A program made the translations under genes and the position numbers. A stretch of 64,000 nucleotides of DNA. Source: Myoxocephalus aenaeus (taxonomy: Eukaryota; Chordata; Actinopteri; Perciformes; Cottidae). Below the pieces are notes generated by a model, which saw only the letters and a list, made by a program, of their open reading frames with translations, searched no databases and was not told the origin of the DNA. Every line of letters starts with the position of its first letter. The first letter of the stretch is position 1. Positions 12,798 to 23,996 of the stretch are shown here, one piece after another. The stretch covers positions 1,158,501-1,222,500 of the forward strand of contig JBAMJR010000051.1 of assembly GCA_038501785.1 (NCBI GenBank), in the 5' to 3' direction.

Positions 12798-13992
12798 CAG
12801 GCTGCGTTCAAAACCAACCTCATGATGCAAACCAAACTGTTCTCTGCAGACCTGCAAACGCTTCTTTTGTGGCATTACAGATCGCAATATGTTTACTGGA
12901 GAAAGCGCGACCTCTGTGTTCAACCACCAGGAATGATAAATAGAAGAGGGCACCGTCAACCGGGAAGCAATTTTTCAGTTTCTGATCCTGTGAACTCAAA
13001 CAGCTGCTGTGCTGACTCCTTCATGTGCAACAGCTGAGAACAATTTCAAAAAAAGTTAATTTCAAATTCAGCCCCACAAAAACGAGGCGTGCTTTGTTTT
13101 TTTCTTCTTTATTCCTATGTTAATACTTTAAATTGCATACATAACATGTGATTGGTGGCTTTAATTGCATGTGTCCTTTATTTCCAACACATTGCTCGTG
13201 CAGGGAAGTGGGAGTCTGAGCCTCCCTCTTGGATGCAGGCGTATGACTTCCATAACTTCAGAGCTGCTTCCCGCTGAAGGTTGGACACAATCGGGCAAGT
13301 GTTTGTGGGCCGTGACCCAGATACTTATTTCCAGTCCAGGACTTTGGACACTGCTCCACCACGGCATCATCTCCCGTTTCAGTCCACACTCACAAAGACA
13401 CCGTGTGTCCCGCGTGACCTCGCTGGAGCTGCAACATCTGGGAGGGCCGTGTTTACTGGGATCGCATGCTGGTGGTGCTGCTGGTGGGTACTGGTACTGT
13501 TTCCGTGGGTGTCAAGAGGGGAAGTTCAGGTTCTGACTCACTGATTCTGAGGGAAGTCCCCCGAGCCAAACCCAAAACCAACAGCGGTGGACCAAAATAG
13601 AGCCGTTTACTGCATGAAAAACATTCAGGCCCAGAGTCAGTAACAGGTCACAAGAAGGTCCAGCTCATGAAATCTGTTTTTTACATCAATCTAAATCATA
13701 ATGTCAGGGATCATTATCAAGTGACAACTCTTTAATTGTTTGGCTGTTTGCCCATTTATTGTTTCCTTTTGTGTCAGTGTGCTTCAAGTTTGGTATTTGT
13801 GAATATGGCGCCATCTGCAGCCCAAAACCTAGAGTTGACGTATTCAAAAAGAGGTGAGGGGCCTCTCCCATTTACCAGTTTAGTACATCCTTACCTTATT
13901 TCATACATGCCACTCTTCATCTCTCTATATATATTATCTATCTATGTACAGGCAGATTCATAGATACACAAACACAATTTGTTTGTGTAGAC

Positions 13993-14595
13993 CAGTGATT
14001 CTCAACTGGTGGGTCACGACCCACTCGCGGACCCGTTTTCAGTGGGTCGCAGGCCTTTGCCTGAAATAAAAAAAAAAAGCAAAAAAAATAAAAAAATCTT
14101 GTTTATTTTGAGTTAGTGGAAAAGCTGCTCCTCAACACAGTGACGTGTTCCACAGTAAAGTGTTTGTCATAGATTCGGTGAGTGTGTGTTCTCAGTTAAA
14201 GTTAGGTCATTTCAGTCTTTTTGAAACTACTTCTTAGTTGTTGGACTGTTTGTGCATGAAAGCTGTTGAGTCTGTTTAAAAATAGCTGAAGATTCTGAAT
14301 TGTTATATATGTTGTAATACCTCGTGTCCTGAAGATGCAGTTAATTTTAATTAAAATGCAGCTAATTGAGTATAAAAGGGAATAGTTCCCTCTCTATCAT
14401 CGCCACCAGCTGCTCGTTTTGGTTATTAAACTTGTTTTTGTGTTAGCATACATATTCTGTACTATCTCAGGTTCAAACTGCACCATCTTTTCATTAAATA
14501 CATTGGAGAAGTTGAGAATGTTCCTCGATTTGGGTCGCGGCTTGTCATTCAGGGGTGATGGTGGGTCCCGGAGCCAGACCAGTTGAGAACCACTG
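13993..14595. mobile_element. hAT-type non-autonomous element with 8-bp TSD
   Basis: The left end is CAGTGATTCTCAACTGG and the right end is CCAGTTGAGAACCACTG, near-perfect terminal inverted repeats of the CAGTGGTTCTCAA type common in hAT/Charlie-like elements. The element is flanked by a perfect 8-bp direct repeat, GTGTAGAC, at 13985-13992 and 14596-14603. Eight-base duplications and the CA...TG termini are diagnostic for hAT. The 603-bp interior is AT-rich, contains an A-rich run near 14068-14097 and no transposase domain. It is therefore a deletion derivative or MITE mobilised in trans. The intact duplication suggests a fairly young insertion. Confidence 0.9.
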
Positions 14596-15824
14596 GTGTA
14601 GACATCCCACAATGCAACAGTTGTAGATGTAAAACGCTTCTCTTTTATACTCTGATGAAAAGAACAAACAGCCAAAGAGCTCTCATGTGTTCACAACCCT
14701 CTATTACGGTATATGATGTAATGTAATTGCTATTTAGTGACTCTCACTTATTAGAATGAAACAACGTGTTGTGATATTATCAAACACCTTTAAAGGAATG
14801 AACACGTTTTCACGCGGCTGAAGTTCCTGAATGCAACACGACGAAGCAGCTGAAATATTTCACTCGTGATTTTTGGGGGAAGTGTCACAGCAGGCTTTAA
14901 AATAGAAAAGCAGGAAAAGAGGTGTTCCTTTTCGCGCACAAGGACGAAGTGTAGTCGAACAAAGTCAACGTCAGAGTCATAAGGGCAGGCGACTTGTTTT
15001 AATACAAATAAAGCTTTGTTACGCTATCTGATCTTTCGCCCACTGATTAAAATGTGACCTTTGGACGGAGTTTGGACTGAGGAGCGCTCAAGTTGCCTTT
15101 TCCACTGCAGCTGTAATCCTTCACCTTCCAGGAAGTCACCTGTGTGTGTGTGTGTGTGTGTGTCCAAATGTAGGCGTTCATTTAGTCTTTTATTAGAACA
15201 ACATAATCAATAGACTGTTTTACTCCTCACACAACTCATTATATTCGTTCACAATTTAATTATAAGAGCCTGATGGAAAAAACAAGCATGTAATGGAAGA
15301 AAAAAAACTGCACTTATAATTGTTGCAGGTTTGAATACCATATCATATTATATTTCACATTAATATGTTCTGCTTGTGCTGGCAATAACCTTTGTGTGGC
15401 CCCTGTTCTCCATCGCGTTGTTATACTCCTTATCGTTAGACTTTTTGAGACATCGCATGATTTATCGTTTACTCTGTTTTGGCTGGAAGAAGCCATTCTT
15501 TTCTTACGCCCCCCAACAAGAGCTTCTTATCTGTCTCTCTGTCTGAGACCCAGACACTTGTAACCCCCTCCACAATTGGCATAATAATAATACAGTGAAG
15601 CAAATATAATGTGCATGTGTGCTTCTCTGCTGGACGTCCTGCAGACGTGTTTTCTTTCCTGCGCAGGAATAAATACTCAGAAGCTTAAAGGTTGCTGTTG
15701 GATCTCATTGTTTTAAACATCTCATCCGAAGCTCGTGAACAGGAGTTAAACAAGTGATGCCATCGCCATTATCACTGTGACATGTTCTATTTACAAAAGG
15801 CACGCAGGACATGCATTTACTGTG

Positions 15825-18584
15825 TCAGTAAATATTACACATTGGGTGCTCGTGGCCGCAGAGGAAATCTGGCCACAGGGCAAACTTGGTGATGAAAGGT
15901 GCTTTTCTCAAACATTTGGCAGCGTCTCTGTCACACTTGCACAGCAGCTTTTCACATTGGTCCTTCAAATCATCTGCAACAGAAAAACAGAGGTCTTCTT
16001 TCAGAGACAAGAGGATTGTGGTTATTATGAAATCATTTGACATTGATTTATTGAAAGAACATCCTAAACAACCCACTATTTTTGCTACTTAAATACGTAC
16101 ACCTCATTAAAGCTGTTGCTATTCATGTACAGAAATGACTGCGGTTTACGGGGGGGCTTAAAATATTATGAGATATGTGTCTGCAAACATCATGTCGTTC
16201 CCCTCCTTGCATGGATATTTGTAGATATCTCACCGCCTGATCTGTGTCTCACTTTCAGATTTACCCGTAGTGATGTGCTGAATGTTAGCATCATACCGGA
16301 GTGTGCAGCCACTAAAAATAAGAAAGCGGCTGCTGTCTTACTTTTAAAAAGAACATACACTGGAAGATTATGAGACGGTGCCCCACCCCTGAGACAGAAG
16401 CAAGACACGCATACTTTGTAATTGTGTTGTGTGTCTTTAAATAATTACCCAGCTCTTTTCTCGCTCTCTTTGTAATTGTTGTGTGTCTCTATTTGGTCGT
16501 TTCACAGTCATGTTGAGTCTCATTTGTAGTTGCTTCGTGTCAATTTGTGGTCAGTTCACATGTTTCATAGTAGCTGTGAGTCACTTTGTGGTCATTTTTT
16601 TAGTTTTAAAGTCATTTAAAGTCTCGTTGTGTCTCTTTACAGCTGTTTTGCATCTCCTTGTGTTCTCTTTGTTGCCTTTTTCTTTTGGCGTTTTGAGTCT
16701 CCTCCTGGTTGCTTCCTGTCTCTTTGAGTGACGTTTTGTAGGTGAAGTCCAGGCGGGACCCCTGACACACTTTTGGACCCCGAGGCCCTGTGTCCCGTAG
16801 GCCTATTTAGTAATCAACATGCCTAAATAAGCATACAAAATGCATTACCGCACTCAGCCTTCTTGTCCTCACAGGTCCACTGGTACTGGGCTGTTTTGGT
16901 CTGGCAGCCGAGACGTTCTGCATCTCCGTAACAGCAATCGTGTCTGTGGCAGCACCTTCATACGGAGAGATGCACAGCAGGGTAAAGGTTTTATTTTCAC
17001 GGCTGAACTCCAGACAAAGGGTTTCGAGAAAAGCAATAGGTGGGTTGGTCACAGCGCTGTGGTTTGAATCCCACCACGGCCATCTTTAAACGCAGGGCCG
17101 AGGTTTCCACAACAGATGGTTAGAGGTTAACTGCTTTGAGGGGGTTAACTGCCTTGCGGGGCGAAAGAGGGAAAAAAGAAGGAGACGGCAATTAGGATTT
17201 GGGTGTGGAATTTGCGCAACTATTTCGAGGCGCCCATTCGGAGCGTGTGAGTGCGCCGAATCTGGACATCATCCCCTCCTTCCGTCCCATCGCACGGCAT
17301 TTGCGGTTCGGTCGACCCAGAAACGGAAACTGTGTGTACGCTGAGCAGGATGGAGGAGGAGACCGAGAGGAGGGGAGGATGTGTGTGTGTGTGCATGTGG
17401 AGAGGAGGCCTAAACATCCCCATGGCATGCTGAATTATATCTCTGGCGTCCCGTAATGTATAGGTAGGCCACATATAGTGTCAGCTGAGTGTGTACACAG
17501 TGTGTTTTCGACACACACTGTCATCAGATGTCCAAGATGCTCTTGAGAGGAGGGTGCAGGGGCCTCACCAGTCTGCCCGGTCCCGGGGCCAGCCTTGACC
17601 TCCCAGTCCGCAGTAGCATCCGTACATCATATAGGCCAAGGCCGACCTCCCCGTGCTGCATTTGATGACTCCCGCCAGCTCCAGCAGCCCTCTTTTGGTC
17701 CGCTGGGCCCGGCGTGTCTCGGCAGAGGCCGCCGCCACTGAGAAGGGAAACGAAGAGCGGAGGAGGAGGAACGAACGCATGTCTCGTCTCGTGAACGGTT
17801 CTCAGACTCACACACAAACATTCACTTTGTTGGGTGAAGATCTGTGCCAGATCCGTTGATATTCAGGGTTGGACACAATAATGGGAACGGCTGTCTCTTC
17901 TGCACAATTCAACTACATTTGCTTGCGTTAGATTGTTAATAAGTGGTCCTTTTCTTATGTCCACATATAGACTCAGGTGTGCCAGTTTATTAGGTACACA
18001 TAGCTAAAACCAATGCAACAGAAATCCTTCCTTCATAATGGGTTGATTCAACATTATGATCATCTTGGAGGTTGTAGTTTGTGTTATAGATGTGTTTATA
18101 TTATTTTGCCCACTTGGTGATGAAATGTACCTTAACAAAAACTATGCAGGTAGGATTTATTGGACTGTTATGCATTAGATTTAACGAGGCGTTCCTAATA
18201 ATATCCATAAAGTTCCACTGACAGAGTGTTTCTGCACAGAGCCTCGGTACAACGTTACATAGGACTCTGAGAGTTGACTTTCCACTTATTCACATCTCAC
18301 ACCTCCACCAGGACTTGAAATGAAGTAGAAAAGTGAAAAGTAGAAGATGTCGCGCAGCCAAAGGCAGTTTCATTTGTTTGCACTTGCATCGTTACAATAA
18401 CACTTTCTCTGAATCACTCTGCAAACACGAGTGCTTTCCCTGCCTGCTACCTGGCTGCACTCCCTCTGAGTCCTTAAAATGACTGAAAATAACTTCTCAA
18501 GCATGTCACCGCTACTTGGAGCTCCACGAGTAAAAAGATCACCTTACCAGATAACAGGAGAAGGATCCGGAGAAACGCAGCCAT
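15825..18584 (-). CDS. pla2g10: secreted group X phospholipase A2
   Basis: Four coding exons on the minus strand: 18548-18584, 17569-17737, 16849-16955 and 15825-15973, all with GT-AG borders and phases that close to 153 aa. Residues 1-18 are a leucine-rich signal peptide. Residues 19-28 are a basic propeptide ending in KR. The mature enzyme begins GLLELAG. The calcium loop YGCYCGLGG, the catalytic CCHRHDCCY (His46/Asp47 of the mature protein) and 16 cysteines are all present. Cys11 (a group I feature) together with a cysteine-containing C-terminal extension ending MCNIY (a group II feature) is the group X arrangement. It hydrolyses the sn-2 ester of phospholipids outside the cell, needs calcium and is activated by propeptide cleavage. 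No break is seen. A group I assignment is the main alternative; the C-terminal extension argues against it. Confidence 0.93.
16425..16800. repeat. degenerate minisatellite-like repeat
   Basis: The sequence is a string of diverged units of about 30-40 bp built around GTGTCTCTTTGTGGTC and GTTTTGAGTCTC motifs, ending in a GGACCCCGAGGCCC-like block. This type of array is common in teleost introns. It lies in intron 3 of pla2g10. The hydrophobic open frame over 16483-16731 is a by-product of its T-rich composition. Confidence 0.6.
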
Positions 18585-18734
18585 GGCACGCAACAGGCGG
18601 AGAAGTCCCAGCCGAGTGTTGACTTCCACTCAAGTGAGCGGAGCGTTGAGTGGAGAGCTTTTTTTAGATGCTGTTTGAATAATCTCCTGAGCATCACCAT
18701 TGGGCGGAGGGCTAATCCAGTGTTTGTCAACCTG

Positions 18735-18748
18735 TACGCCCCCTAGAG
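18735..18748 (-). promoter_or_regulatory. CTCF-like motif upstream of pla2g10
   Basis: ACGCCCCCTAGAGG matches the reverse CTCF core (SYGCCMYCTRSTGG) at 12 of 14 positions by eye. It lies about 150 bp upstream of the pla2g10 start codon. No occupancy is implied. Confidence 0.3.
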
Positions 18749-21267
18749 GACACAGGCTGCAGTACAGGGCCGCTGGCTGCGTGCTTACAGGTTGCAGGCT
18801 GCAATGATGTTTGGTTCCAGATAGAAAAGAAATGACTTTCATGTTTCTGTTTCTGTATATGAAAATGAAATATATATATAGACAGCAATTAAAACATCAT
18901 AATAAATCATTTAAGACACTGTTATTTATTTGGTGTCATCTATGTAAATTGGGTAGAGAGAAGATATATGGGAAATTAATCAAACAAATAAAAACATGTT
19001 TATAGAAAACGCTGTGTGAGTTGAGGCACTTATTCCGAGCTCCAGGGCTAATTGTTGCTGACACGGAACTTTTTTAGTTTCTGTAAGCAAAACACTGTGT
19101 GGTTCCACCTCCTCTCAACAAATGCACCTCCCAGATTATGGCAATTACACTTTAATGATATAGTCCCCCCCCCCCTCCCATAATCATAAAGACTCCATCC
19201 ATCTTGTAAATAAACACGTCAGCGGGTGAATAGAAAAGAACCTTCTTTCCATAAAACAAACTGTAGCGACCCTTATTGTCACTTTGATTTACTGAGCCGC
19301 ACTCCAAGTGTTTGAGTTTAACAGCTGAGATTGTTTATTTGACAAATTGCAGACCCGATCTGAAAATGCCATGAATCCTGTCATATCTTTGGGTTTCATC
19401 TTTTTTTATTATGTTTTTCAGAAAGTGTGTTTACGGCTCTGTCGCACTGGACTCCATTGTCATTCATAATGTGGGAGCAGCTATAGCAGTAATATCAGGG
19501 CAGCTAGATCATAAAAGCACACGCTTTGGGTTTTGATAACAGGGGACATATAAGTCACAGTGTTTTGTGATTCACTTCCTCAGCGATGCTCCTGCACAAT
19601 GTGAGATAAGCGCCTCCTCCTGGCAGTTATTGTAGCTGCCGGGGCGACTGCTCTTCATGAGAGGAGACACATCCCTCCATCCCTGTGTATCTGATTATTT
19701 TCAGCTCAGCCTATCCATCGCCACAAAAACACCGGGGGGATGTTGAGATCCTATCGGGCCGAACACCTGACTGCAGCCTGACTGAGCTGCAAATGTGCCC
19801 TGAGCCAGGCAGAGAGCAACATCCCAGACAATGTGCTGGTTCATACTTGTTTTGTTGACATTCGCCTGTCAGAAGGTTGAGGTTGAAATGCTGAACCTGA
19901 ATGAGAGATGATGAGGTTTCTCAGATTAAATGAAAAACACTGTCCAAAACTGAGTTTCAGCCTGAGAAGCATCCAGAGGATTATAGTGTTGAGCATTAGG
20001 CCGTCTTCCTCCTCACACAGATCTATGATCTGCTGCTCGAATATACTTCTTTTTTTTTCAAACTCTCCTTGAACAACTCATAATTTGTTCATGACAAAGT
20101 GAAACAGAATGAAATATATTATAGAGGAGGAAAGAAGAGACCAAACTGATTTCAGAAATAAGAGTGGGCTTAAAGAAGGATCATTGCTAATCTTATTCCT
20201 AATACTGGTTTAATATTCTAACACTATTGTAATGCTTATACCTATTTTATTACTTAACTTCAGTGTGTTTTCTCCCTGTTTTTATGCTTCACAAATCTGC
20301 AAATTATATTAACATTTAAACAAGGACTTTTTCCTAAAAGGAATTATTTAATTACCGTACAGATTGACATGTCGGCTTCCTTTAAAACTGAATCATTTCA
20401 TTTCCAGGTTCAAATTAGTGTTGGAAAGAAACCTTGAAATAGCATATTAGTTCATTTGAAACCAGGCGGGTCCCATGTTTATGGAAGTGCTGTAATCTAA
20501 TACAGCTGGACTAACACAATAATGTAACTAATTAAAACTGAGATCAAGAACATTTAATTTAATTTACTTGAAGCTGGAACATGAATCACATTGCTCCTTG
20601 TGCGTGAAGCAAAGCTCCATATTTACCAGAACACGGGATCTGAGAGGCTTAATGTGTTGATTAATACCAAGAGGAAAAAACAGTAACTTTCCAAAAAAAA
20701 AGATTTGCAGGAAGGACAGTTGAGGGTGAGAGGAGTTTTCATTGCTTCCGGCTTAACAGTCTGAACTGTGACTGGCTTTGTAGATGTGGTTGAAGAGATG
20801 GAAACAGGGTGTCTTAGCAGTGTGTATATTAGCAAAGGCTTGAAGGATTTATCATTTTTTGAATTAAGATGGCGCCCCAAGAGCGGATTTTCAAGGTTGC
20901 CATATTGGCAAATGCACATAGAAGTCATGTACAATAAATCAATTCCTATGGCGGGATACATCTATTAAAAATTAATTATGGTAATGAATTGTCATATGAT
21001 GGTCAATAGGCAGCTATATGCTTCTTAGTAAAATAAAAGGTTAATATTCAGTGAAGGCATCGCTGCCTTGATGTGGCAGTTCTCTGTTATTTGCCTGAAT
21101 AAAGTCACTATACATGTAGACTCACTCAGAAAACAGAAAACAAACCTATTGCACATAATGTGGCTCGAAAGCCAAACATTTGATCCACACATCCAAACGG
21201 ACGCCAATCATATTTCCCTCAAGGGAAATTAAAGCAAACTGCAGCTGTGTTACAAATAAACATCAAC

Positions 21268-21271
<4 letters not shown>

Positions 21272-21309
<38 letters not shown>
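21272..21309. repeat. (TA)n microsatellite
   Basis: About 19 uninterrupted AT dinucleotides, upstream of the zc3h7a promoter. Confidence 0.95.
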
Positions 21310-21313
<4 letters not shown>

Positions 21314-21440
21314 TGCATGTGTATGTGCTTCATATTCTGCATTGTTATGATTCCCAATAGAGACTCACTGGTTCATTGATCATGCTTGACGAGCTGGTGT
21401 TGTCATTTTCTATGTGGAGAGTTGTCGTGTCCCTCCGCTG

Positions 21441-21454
21441 CCTGTAGAGGGCAG
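21441..21454 (+). promoter_or_regulatory. CTCF-like motif at zc3h7a promoter
   Basis: CCTGTAGAGGGCAG matches CCASYAGRKGGCRS at 13 of 14 positions. It sits just upstream of the likely zc3h7a first exon, where CTCF sites are common in vertebrates. Confidence 0.4.
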
Positions 21455-21628
21455 CGCTGCGCTGGAGTCCAGCTTCACCCTGCATTGACTCAAAGAAGAA
21501 GAAGAAGCCACGGGCGGCCTTCAGCGATACAGCACATCTAGCTAACTTATTTTGGCTAAAACGAAAAATAATTCGCCCTCCTTTTGGATAACCGACATAC
21601 GGGTTGTTTGGAATAAAGATACATTCAT
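21455..21628 (+). promoter_or_regulatory. zc3h7a: zc3h7a promoter and non-coding exon 1
   Basis: A consensus donor CATTCAT|GTAAGTATG ends a non-coding leader exon at 21628. DNA from here to about 22030 is CpG-rich compared with its surroundings, as expected of a CpG-island promoter. The next acceptor (AATTCCAG at 22926-22933) starts exon 2, which carries the start codon. The transcription start itself cannot be read from sequence. The exon's left limit is a guess. Confidence 0.5.
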
Positions 21629-22103
21629 GTAAGTATGTTTATGAAGCATTTGTTGGATAATGTATGTGATATTTACCGGGTCTCGGGCGGGAGCTAAACA
21701 TCTACTGCTCGCTATTGTTTGCGTTGGGGAACTAGTTTAACTTGACATGCCGATGCTTTGTTAGGTCCAGGGGACTTCCTAGAAACTTGGCCGGGTAACG
21801 TCACACAGCTCGGTTAGGCCGGTGTGCTCCCGGCGCCGGGGGACGCTGTCGGGGTTTATCGGTTGAGGTGTTTAGTGCGGCGGGTAAAACTATGTGAGCA
21901 ACATATTGCTACGCGTCGCTAGCAAACCGATGATTGCTAACTAGAAGTCTACTTCCCCGGCCGCGGGGAAGACACACGTGCGCTAAACGCGATGCGCCCA
22001 TTGTCGGACACGGGCGTGGGGGGTCCCGAGGAGCTCCCTCGCTCCAAAAAAAAAAAAAAACTTGACCTGCGGGATGTTTTCCTGCTCAGTCAGCCCGCCG
22101 TCA

Positions 22104-22104
<1 letters not shown>

Positions 22105-22155
<51 letters not shown>
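22105..22155. repeat. (CA)n microsatellite
   Basis: About 25 CA units in intron 1 of zc3h7a, close to a poly(A) run at about 22047-22060. Confidence 0.95.
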
Positions 22156-22163
<8 letters not shown>

Positions 22164-22965
22164 CTGGATGTTCATTCGATACTCACAAATGTCCCGAGAA
22201 CAAAGTTAACTAGTTTACGCGTTGCTGAACAAAACAGGATTTAAAGCTAAAGACTGTAAAGGAGGGGACAAGCTTATATTATCAACATATTTCCTTTAAG
22301 ATCCGCAGTAGCTTTGAAGACATGTAAAACACTAATGAGTTATTAAACATGAGCTGTGACCGGGACCGGGTTGACGTGTAATCATATTAAGAAGGCGATA
22401 CATGGCTGACAATAACTCTGACGCCATTATTATGCTCCAATAGAAACTGCCGGAGCTTCGCGTTTATTATTCGTTTTTTCTCGTGAAGCACTTTTGCTTT
22501 TGCTTGAAAACAGACCTGGCGAGCTGAACGATGAGTCAGTGCTATCGAAATGATGTCCGATAATGGACCTCCTGCGTTCGTTCGGATGCCATGTTCAAAC
22601 AGTTCACACGGGGCTAAAGAGTCCACCGTCCGCAGCTTCAGATGTGCCCTTTTTTTATTCTACTGTTTATGGGCCCGAGCTGATAAGAAACGCGAGCTGA
22701 TAAGACATTTGTAGTTCTTTTACTGGAACTACACGTGTGTCGTCATTACTAAAATGCGGAAGTCATGCACATTAGAGGCAAAAGAAGCGTTTCAGTAACA
22801 TGCCGGTGAACCGTAAACCAGTTGGACGACTTGTGGTGACTAAAGGAGTGCTTTTATGCTGTCATTGTTTTAGTTTTTTTTTATATAAATAAAATCAGCT
22901 GTTATAAACACTGTATGTATATCATAATTCCAGGTGCTGACAGAGGAGCGTGTATTAATACAAAC

Positions 22966-23965
22966 ATGTCCGAAGCGTGTCAGGACAGAAGGAGTCGCTG
23001 GCAGGAGATTCAGAAAGGCCTGCAGTTCATCCAGTAAGTGTCATTATGAAGATCCCTGCTTGTTTAAGTTGTGTGCGTAACAAATAAAGCGGTCACGTGT
23101 GAAGTGTCAGGACTTGGACTCTTCCCAACGCCGCCATGCCCCACGAGTCTTTCTTGTCATCATATCTTGGAAATATTGCACAGGATAACTAGATGAAGAC
23201 TTGCCTGCCTGTGTCTGCGGCTCCTTTTTTTTATTTTTTTTATTTACCAGCGTGGGTACCTCCCTCGACTGCATGGTGCAAGAACGATCCGTCAGCCCCG
23301 CATCACGCTTTGTTGTTCAGTTTCGCTGGCTGTCAGCGAGCCGGCTGATTGCCGACTGGCTTCACGTTACTTATGTTTTTAAAGGTGGGATATTCCACTG
23401 ATCTGATCTCCGCTCTGTATCCATGCGACCGGCAGACTGGCAGAGTGTCCACACGGGTTGCATTTCATCTGATCTGACGGTTTCTTTTCATTTGTAAAAC
23501 AAAAGCGATACTAAAATGCCGCTCTGCTCGTCACCGCTGTACTGTCAGCTTGAAACTTTACTCGCACTCATTAAGGAAGTGTAACGCCGGAGGATCTGAA
23601 TTAAACTGACACGATGAGTTTGCAAAACAAGGAAAGACGGCTTTAAATGCCAGACAGCAGCCGAGCAACAAAACAACCTCTGTGATGATGATTGCAACAC
23701 TTTACACCACAACAACAAATCCCCTGCCCAATTTCACAATGCATCAAATGATTCATAACCATTGCTGATCATAATCTAGACAGTAACTTTACTTTGTGTA
23801 TTATTTTACACCTTTTTTTTTTTTAAACAAAATCATGATGATCCGTATTAATGTCTTTTGCCTGGTCTTTAAAATGACAGCCGTCTTCACCCACTTTTTA
23901 CAATGTGTTGGTATAATTGGATTTTTAATGATGTCAGCACCTGCACACACAGCAACTTGTCAAAC

Positions 23966-23996
<31 letters not shown>

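Larger units (their letters stand above)
8918..15824. other. intergenic stretch rich in transposon relics
   Basis: No supported protein gene lies between the tRNA and pla2g10. The stretch holds a palindromic MITE (10081-10391), a LINE-type 3' tail (about 11210-11285), a short 14-bp tandem repeat (12757-12797), a hAT-type element (13993-14595) and a few microsatellites, for example (GT)n at 15139-15163. An open frame of about 120 codons at 13165-13536 shows no recognisable domain. Confidence 0.6.
18585..21430. other. intergenic stretch between pla2g10 and zc3h7a
   Basis: This 2.8-kb gap separates the divergent 5' ends of pla2g10 (minus) and zc3h7a (plus), so it should contain the promoters of both. 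No coding exon was recognised. It includes a CTCF-like sequence near the pla2g10 start (18735-18748), an AAGATGGCGCC sequence resembling a YY1 site near 20869, and a TA microsatellite (21272-21309). Confidence 0.55.

Noticed and set aside
13165..13544. Overlapping open frames of 87-123 codons on the plus strand
   Set aside because: No domain, no splice partners, and two frames are open at once because the local sequence is GC-rich. Nothing supports coding.
14397..14675. 92-codon minus-strand frame considered as a transposase piece
   Set aside because: It crosses the right end of the hAT element into flanking DNA and shows no transposase motif.
16483..16731. Hydrophobic 82-codon frame resembling a membrane protein
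   Set aside because: It lies in a T-rich degenerate repeat inside pla2g10 intron 3; the hydrophobicity comes from T-rich codons.
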